From NCBI GenBank assembly GCA_913009235.1, contig CAJVXS010000003.1:1-64000 (forward strand): a stretch of 64,000 nucleotides of DNA, read 5' to 3'. Position numbers and translations under genes: made by a program. The stretch is from an uncultured Methylophilaceae bacterium (GTDB taxonomy: Bacteria; Pseudomonadota; Gammaproteobacteria; Burkholderiales; Methylophilaceae). The notes under the pieces were generated by a model. That model was not told the origin of the DNA, searched no databases, and worked only from the letters and a program-made list of their open reading frames with translations. Every line of letters starts with the position of its first letter. Positions within the stretch are counted from its first letter, which is position 1. This document shows positions 60,061-64,000 of this stretch, piece after piece.

Positions 60061-60597
60061 ATGGCTGAAATTTCAACCATTGCAAGACCATATGCGGTTG
60101 CTGCTTTTAAGTTCGCTAAAGAAAAGAATGCGCTGGCCAAATGGTCAGACATGCTGTCTTTAGCGAGTGTTGTTAGTAGTGATGAAACATTGCACGCAGC
60201 GATTCAAGATCCAAAAGTAGACGGTCAAGTTTTGCAAGATGCTTTTTTAAAAGTGTGTGGCGGAGAGCTGGACGAAAATGGCCAGAACCTGATTAAAACG
60301 TTGGCTGAATATAAGCGCTTATCTATTTTGCCTGTGATTAGTCGTGCTTTTGAGGATTTGAAGGCGGAAGATGAAGGCTCGATTGAGGCGCGCATTGTTA
60401 CGGCAGTCAAACCAACTGTAGCAGTGATAAAAGACTTAGTGAAAAAATTAGAAGCTAAGTTTGGTAAGAAGGTAACCGCAGAAGTGGAAATTGACCCAGG
60501 GATTATTGGCGGCATGAAAATTATTGTGGGCGACACAGTGATTGATGCGACCATTAAAGGTCAGTTACAAAATTTAGCTTATTCGCTAACAGCATAA
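60061..60597 (+). CDS. atpH: ATP synthase F1 subunit delta
   Basis: Joins the peripheral stalk to the alpha-beta head. The 178-residue protein has TIARPYAVAAFKFAKE at the start and the C-terminal IDPGIIGGMKIIVGDTVIDA signature. Between atpF and atpA as usual. Confidence 0.96.
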   Translation: MAEISTIARPYAVAAFKFAKEKNALAKWSDMLSLASVVSSDETLHAAIQDPKVDGQVLQDAFLKVCGGELDENGQNLIKTLAEYKRLSILPVISRAFEDLKAEDEGSIEARIVTAVKPTVAVIKDLVKKLEAKFGKKVTAEVEIDPGIIGGMKIIVGDTVIDATIKGQLQNLAYSLTA

Positions 60598-60627
60598 GCA
60601 AGCGATAAAAACTTTAGGAGTTTAGTA

Positions 60628-62169
60628 ATGCAATTATCTACATCAGAAATCAGCGAACTGATTAAAAGCAGATTAGAAGACTTTGAGGTCAGCAATGAAG
60701 CGCGTACTCAAGGAACTGTTATTTCAGTAACTGACGGTATTGTACGTATTCACGGCCTTTCAAACGTCATGTCTGGCGAAATGATTGAGTTTCCAGGCAA
60801 TACATATGGCTTGGCGCTTAACCTTGAGCGTGATTCAGTTGGTGCGGTGGTTTTAGGCGACTACGAGCATATTACTGAAGGCGATATCTGTAAATGTACA
60901 GGGCGTATTTTAGAGGTGCCAGTCGGTCCAGAGTTGATTGGCCGTGTGGTCAATGCATTGGGTCAGCCAATTGATGGCAAAGGCCCAATTAAAACAAAAT
61001 TAACAGACAAAATTGAAAAAGTTGCGCCAGGGGTGATTGATCGTAAATCAGTTTCACAACCGGTACAAACCGGCTTGAAATCAGTTGACTCTATGGTGCC
61101 AGTCGGCCGTGGTCAACGTGAGTTGATTATTGGAGATCGACAAACAGGTAAAACTGCAGTAGCGGTTGATGCGATCATCAACCAAAAAGGCGAGAATATG
61201 ACCTGCGTTTACGTGGCGATTGGTCAAAAAGCTTCAACTATTGCTAATGTGGTACGTAAATTAGAAGAAAACGGCGCGATGGAATATACCATCGTTGTTG
61301 CTGCAACAGCTTCTGATTCAGCTGCACTTCAATTCTTGGCGCCATATGCTGGCTGTACCATGGGTGAGTATTTCCGTGATCGCGGGGAAGATTCATTGAT
61401 CGTTTATGATGATTTGACTAAACAAGCGATTGCTTATCGTCAAATTTCACTACTTCTTCGCCGCCCACCAGGCCGTGAAGCTTATCCAGGTGATGTTTTC
61501 TACATTCACTCACGTTTGCTTGAGCGATCAGCGCGTGTGAACGAAGCGTATGTTGAGAAGTTCACTAAAGGTAAAGTTAAAGGAAAAACAGGCTCATTGA
61601 CTGCATTGCCAGTGATTGAAACAGCTGCTGGTGATGTTTCTGCATTCGTACCAACGAACGTGATTTCCATTACCGATGGCCAGATTTTCTTAGAAACCGA
61701 CTTGTTTAATGCTGGTATTCGCCCTGCGATTAACGCTGGTATTTCAGTGTCTCGTGTTGGTGGTGCTGCGCAAACCAAAGTAATTAAGAAGTTAGGTGGT
61801 GGTGTACGTTTGGCGCTAGCTCAATATCGTGAATTGGCTGCTTTCGCGCAGTTCGCTTCTGATTTGGATGAAGCTACACGTCAACAGTTAGATCGTGGAC
61901 GTATGTTTACTGAGCTAATGAAACAAGCACAGTACTCACCATTAAGCGTATCTAACATGGCGGTTACTCTGCTAGCGGCCAATAAAGGGTTCTTCGATGA
62001 CGTACCAACAGAAAAAGTATTAGCTTTCGAAGCTGGCTTACACGGCCACATGAAATCTAAATACAAAAAACTGATGAATGCAGTTGAGAAAAACAAAGCC
62101 TTGAGTGCCGATGACGAAAAAGCAGTAGTCGATGCGATCAAAGATTTTAAATCATCAAGCGCATATTAA
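60628..62169 (+). CDS. atpA: ATP synthase F1 subunit alpha
   Basis: Non-catalytic nucleotide-binding subunit. The 513-residue protein has Walker [12 protein letters not shown], the [15 protein letters not shown] stretch, the conserved arginine region [13 protein letters not shown] and a C-terminal helical domain. TTTAGGAGT lies before the ATG. Confidence 0.98.
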   Translation: MQLSTSEISELIKSRLEDFEVSNEARTQGTVISVTDGIVRIHGLSNVMSGEMIEFPGNTYGLALNLERDSVGAVVLGDYEHITEGDICKCTGRILEVPVGPELIGRVVNALGQPIDGKGPIKTKLTDKIEKVAPGVIDRKSVSQPVQTGLKSVDSMVPVGRGQRELIIGDRQTGKTAVAVDAIINQKGENMTCVYVAIGQKASTIANVVRKLEENGAMEYTIVVAATASDSAALQFLAPYAGCTMGEYFRDRGEDSLIVYDDLTKQAIAYRQISLLLRRPPGREAYPGDVFYIHSRLLERSARVNEAYVEKFTKGKVKGKTGSLTALPVIETAAGDVSAFVPTNVISITDGQIFLETDLFNAGIRPAINAGISVSRVGGAAQTKVIKKLGGGVRLALAQYRELAAFAQFASDLDEATRQQLDRGRMFTELMKQAQYSPLSVSNMAVTLLAANKGFFDDVPTEKVLAFEAGLHGHMKSKYKKLMNAVEKNKALSADDEKAVVDAIKDFKSSSAY

Positions 62170-62193
62170 TCTCTAGAAAATTAGGACAATAAA

Positions 62194-63063
62194 ATGGCTG
62201 GTAGTAAAGAGATTAGAACCAAGATCAAGTCGGTAGAAAATACCCGCAAGATCACGAAAGCAATGGAGATGGTTGCTGCTTCTAAGATGCGCAAGGCGCA
62301 GGATAGAATGCGCGCATCACGTCCATATGCAGACAAAATTCGTAACGTTGCGGCTCACTTATCTTATACACAACCTGAATATAAGCATCCATTTTTAATT
62401 AAACGTGATGTGGTTAAGAATGTTGGTTTGATTGTAGTGAGTTCTGATAAAGGTTTATGTGGTGGCTTGAACACTAACATGCTACGCCTTTCTGTTAATC
62501 AAATGAAAACCTGGGAGACAGAAGGCAAAAACATTAAAGTCAGCGCCTTCGGTAATAAAGGCCTGAGCTTCATGACGCGTATGGGTGCAGAGGTTACATC
62601 TAACGTAACAGGTTTGGGTGATGCACCACATTTAGAGACGCTTCTTGGCTCTATCAAAGTGATGTTGGACGCTTTTGAGGCGGGCGAAATCGACCAATTA
62701 TCGATTAGTTACACCAAGTTCATTAATACCATGAAACAAGAGCCTGTGATTGAGCAATTGTTACCATTGTCGGGTGACAAGCTGGGTAGTCCTGATGGTA
62801 ACTGGGCTTATATCTATGAGCCTGAGCCGGAGCTAGTGATTGATGAGCTCATGACACGTTACATTGAATCAATGATCTATAGCGCAGTAGCAGAGAATAT
62901 GGCTTCTGAGCAATCATCTCGTATGGTTGCAATGAAATCAGCGTCTGATAATGCGAAAACAGTGATTGAAGATTTGAAGCTTGTTTATAACAAGGCACGT
63001 CAAGCAGCGATTACAAAAGAGATTTCAGAAATTGTCGGCGGTGCCGCGGCAATCTCTAGTTAA
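62194..63063 (+). CDS. atpG: ATP synthase F1 subunit gamma
   Basis: Central rotating shaft. The 289-residue protein has the N-terminal coiled-coil helix ([20 protein letters not shown]-type, here [20 protein letters not shown]), the [11 protein letters not shown] motif and the C-terminal helix ([20 protein letters not shown]). Normal length. Confidence 0.97.
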   Translation: MAGSKEIRTKIKSVENTRKITKAMEMVAASKMRKAQDRMRASRPYADKIRNVAAHLSYTQPEYKHPFLIKRDVVKNVGLIVVSSDKGLCGGLNTNMLRLSVNQMKTWETEGKNIKVSAFGNKGLSFMTRMGAEVTSNVTGLGDAPHLETLLGSIKVMLDAFEAGEIDQLSISYTKFINTMKQEPVIEQLLPLSGDKLGSPDGNWAYIYEPEPELVIDELMTRYIESMIYSAVAENMASEQSSRMVAMKSASDNAKTVIEDLKLVYNKARQAAITKEISEIVGGAAAISS

Positions 63064-63089
63064 TTTTATTTATATTATAAAGTATCTGA

Positions 63090-64000
<911 letters not shown>

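Overview
The window is a conserved stretch of a betaproteobacterial chromosome that includes the replication origin neighbourhood. The moderately AT-rich base composition, the gene orders (gmk-rpoZ-spoT-ridA-recG-ubiC-ubiA, accB-accC-prmA-DUF3426, dnaA-dnaN-gyrB, rpmH-rnpA-yidD-yidC-mnmE, mnmG-rsmG-parA-parB-atp) and the protein sequences suggest a member of the Methylophilaceae (Methylotenera-like). That placement is an inference from familiarity, not from a search. I see no prophage, insertion sequence, CRISPR array, tRNA or rRNA gene inside the window.

Layout. Positions 1-324 hold no gene but carry two strong tandem promoters firing off the left edge, in the style of an rRNA or other stable RNA operon. 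Positions 325-11.5 kb hold tyrS, an M23 peptidase, anmK, gltA, nhaA, erpA, a bactofilin, a small membrane protein, argC, rpsI-rplM and ubiA. Positions 11.5-17.8 kb (minus strand) are a recG/stringent-response block: ubiC, recG, ridA, spoT, rpoZ, gmk. Positions 18-37 kb are mostly plus-strand housekeeping: rph-rdgB, recQ, hemW, argH, an MscS-type membrane protein, hemC-hemD, fklB, a ferredoxin-reductase, fxsA, cutA-dsbD-tlpA and aroQ-accB-accC-prmA. Positions 37-44 kb hold oxyR, a PfkB sugar kinase, ycaO, dodecin, a shortened relA and a frameshifted methyltransferase.

Positions 44-57.8 kb are the origin region. gyrB, dnaN and dnaA read leftwards; rpmH, rnpA, yidD, yidC, mnmE, mnmG, rsmG, parA and parB read rightwards. 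The dnaA-dnaN gap carries DnaA boxes, an AT-rich tract and a run of six DnaA-trio-like triplets next to a DnaA box, so it is the best candidate for the unwinding site. Two perfect 16-bp parS sites lie 5.8 and 7.3 kb away: one is the centre of a 42-bp perfect palindrome in front of mnmG, the other sits inside the mnmG coding sequence. The window ends in the atp operon (atpI-B-E-F-H-A-G and the first 887 bases of atpD).

How the parts fit. The window joins replication initiation and segregation (DnaA, DnaN, GyrB, ParA, ParB, parS) to the growth-rate machinery (ribosomal proteins, ATP synthase, an off-edge stable-RNA-type promoter pair) and to both long RSH enzymes, SpoT and RelA, which set ppGpp. 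Several growth genes share promoters with GC-rich bases just after the -10 box, the usual mark of stringent control. No wholly new multi-gene system is evident. The most interesting signals are the parS palindrome architecture, the DnaA-trio origin, a RelA without its C-terminal ACT domain, a two-hairpin gene-free region at 24.6 kb, and a 28-bp palindrome in front of dodecin.
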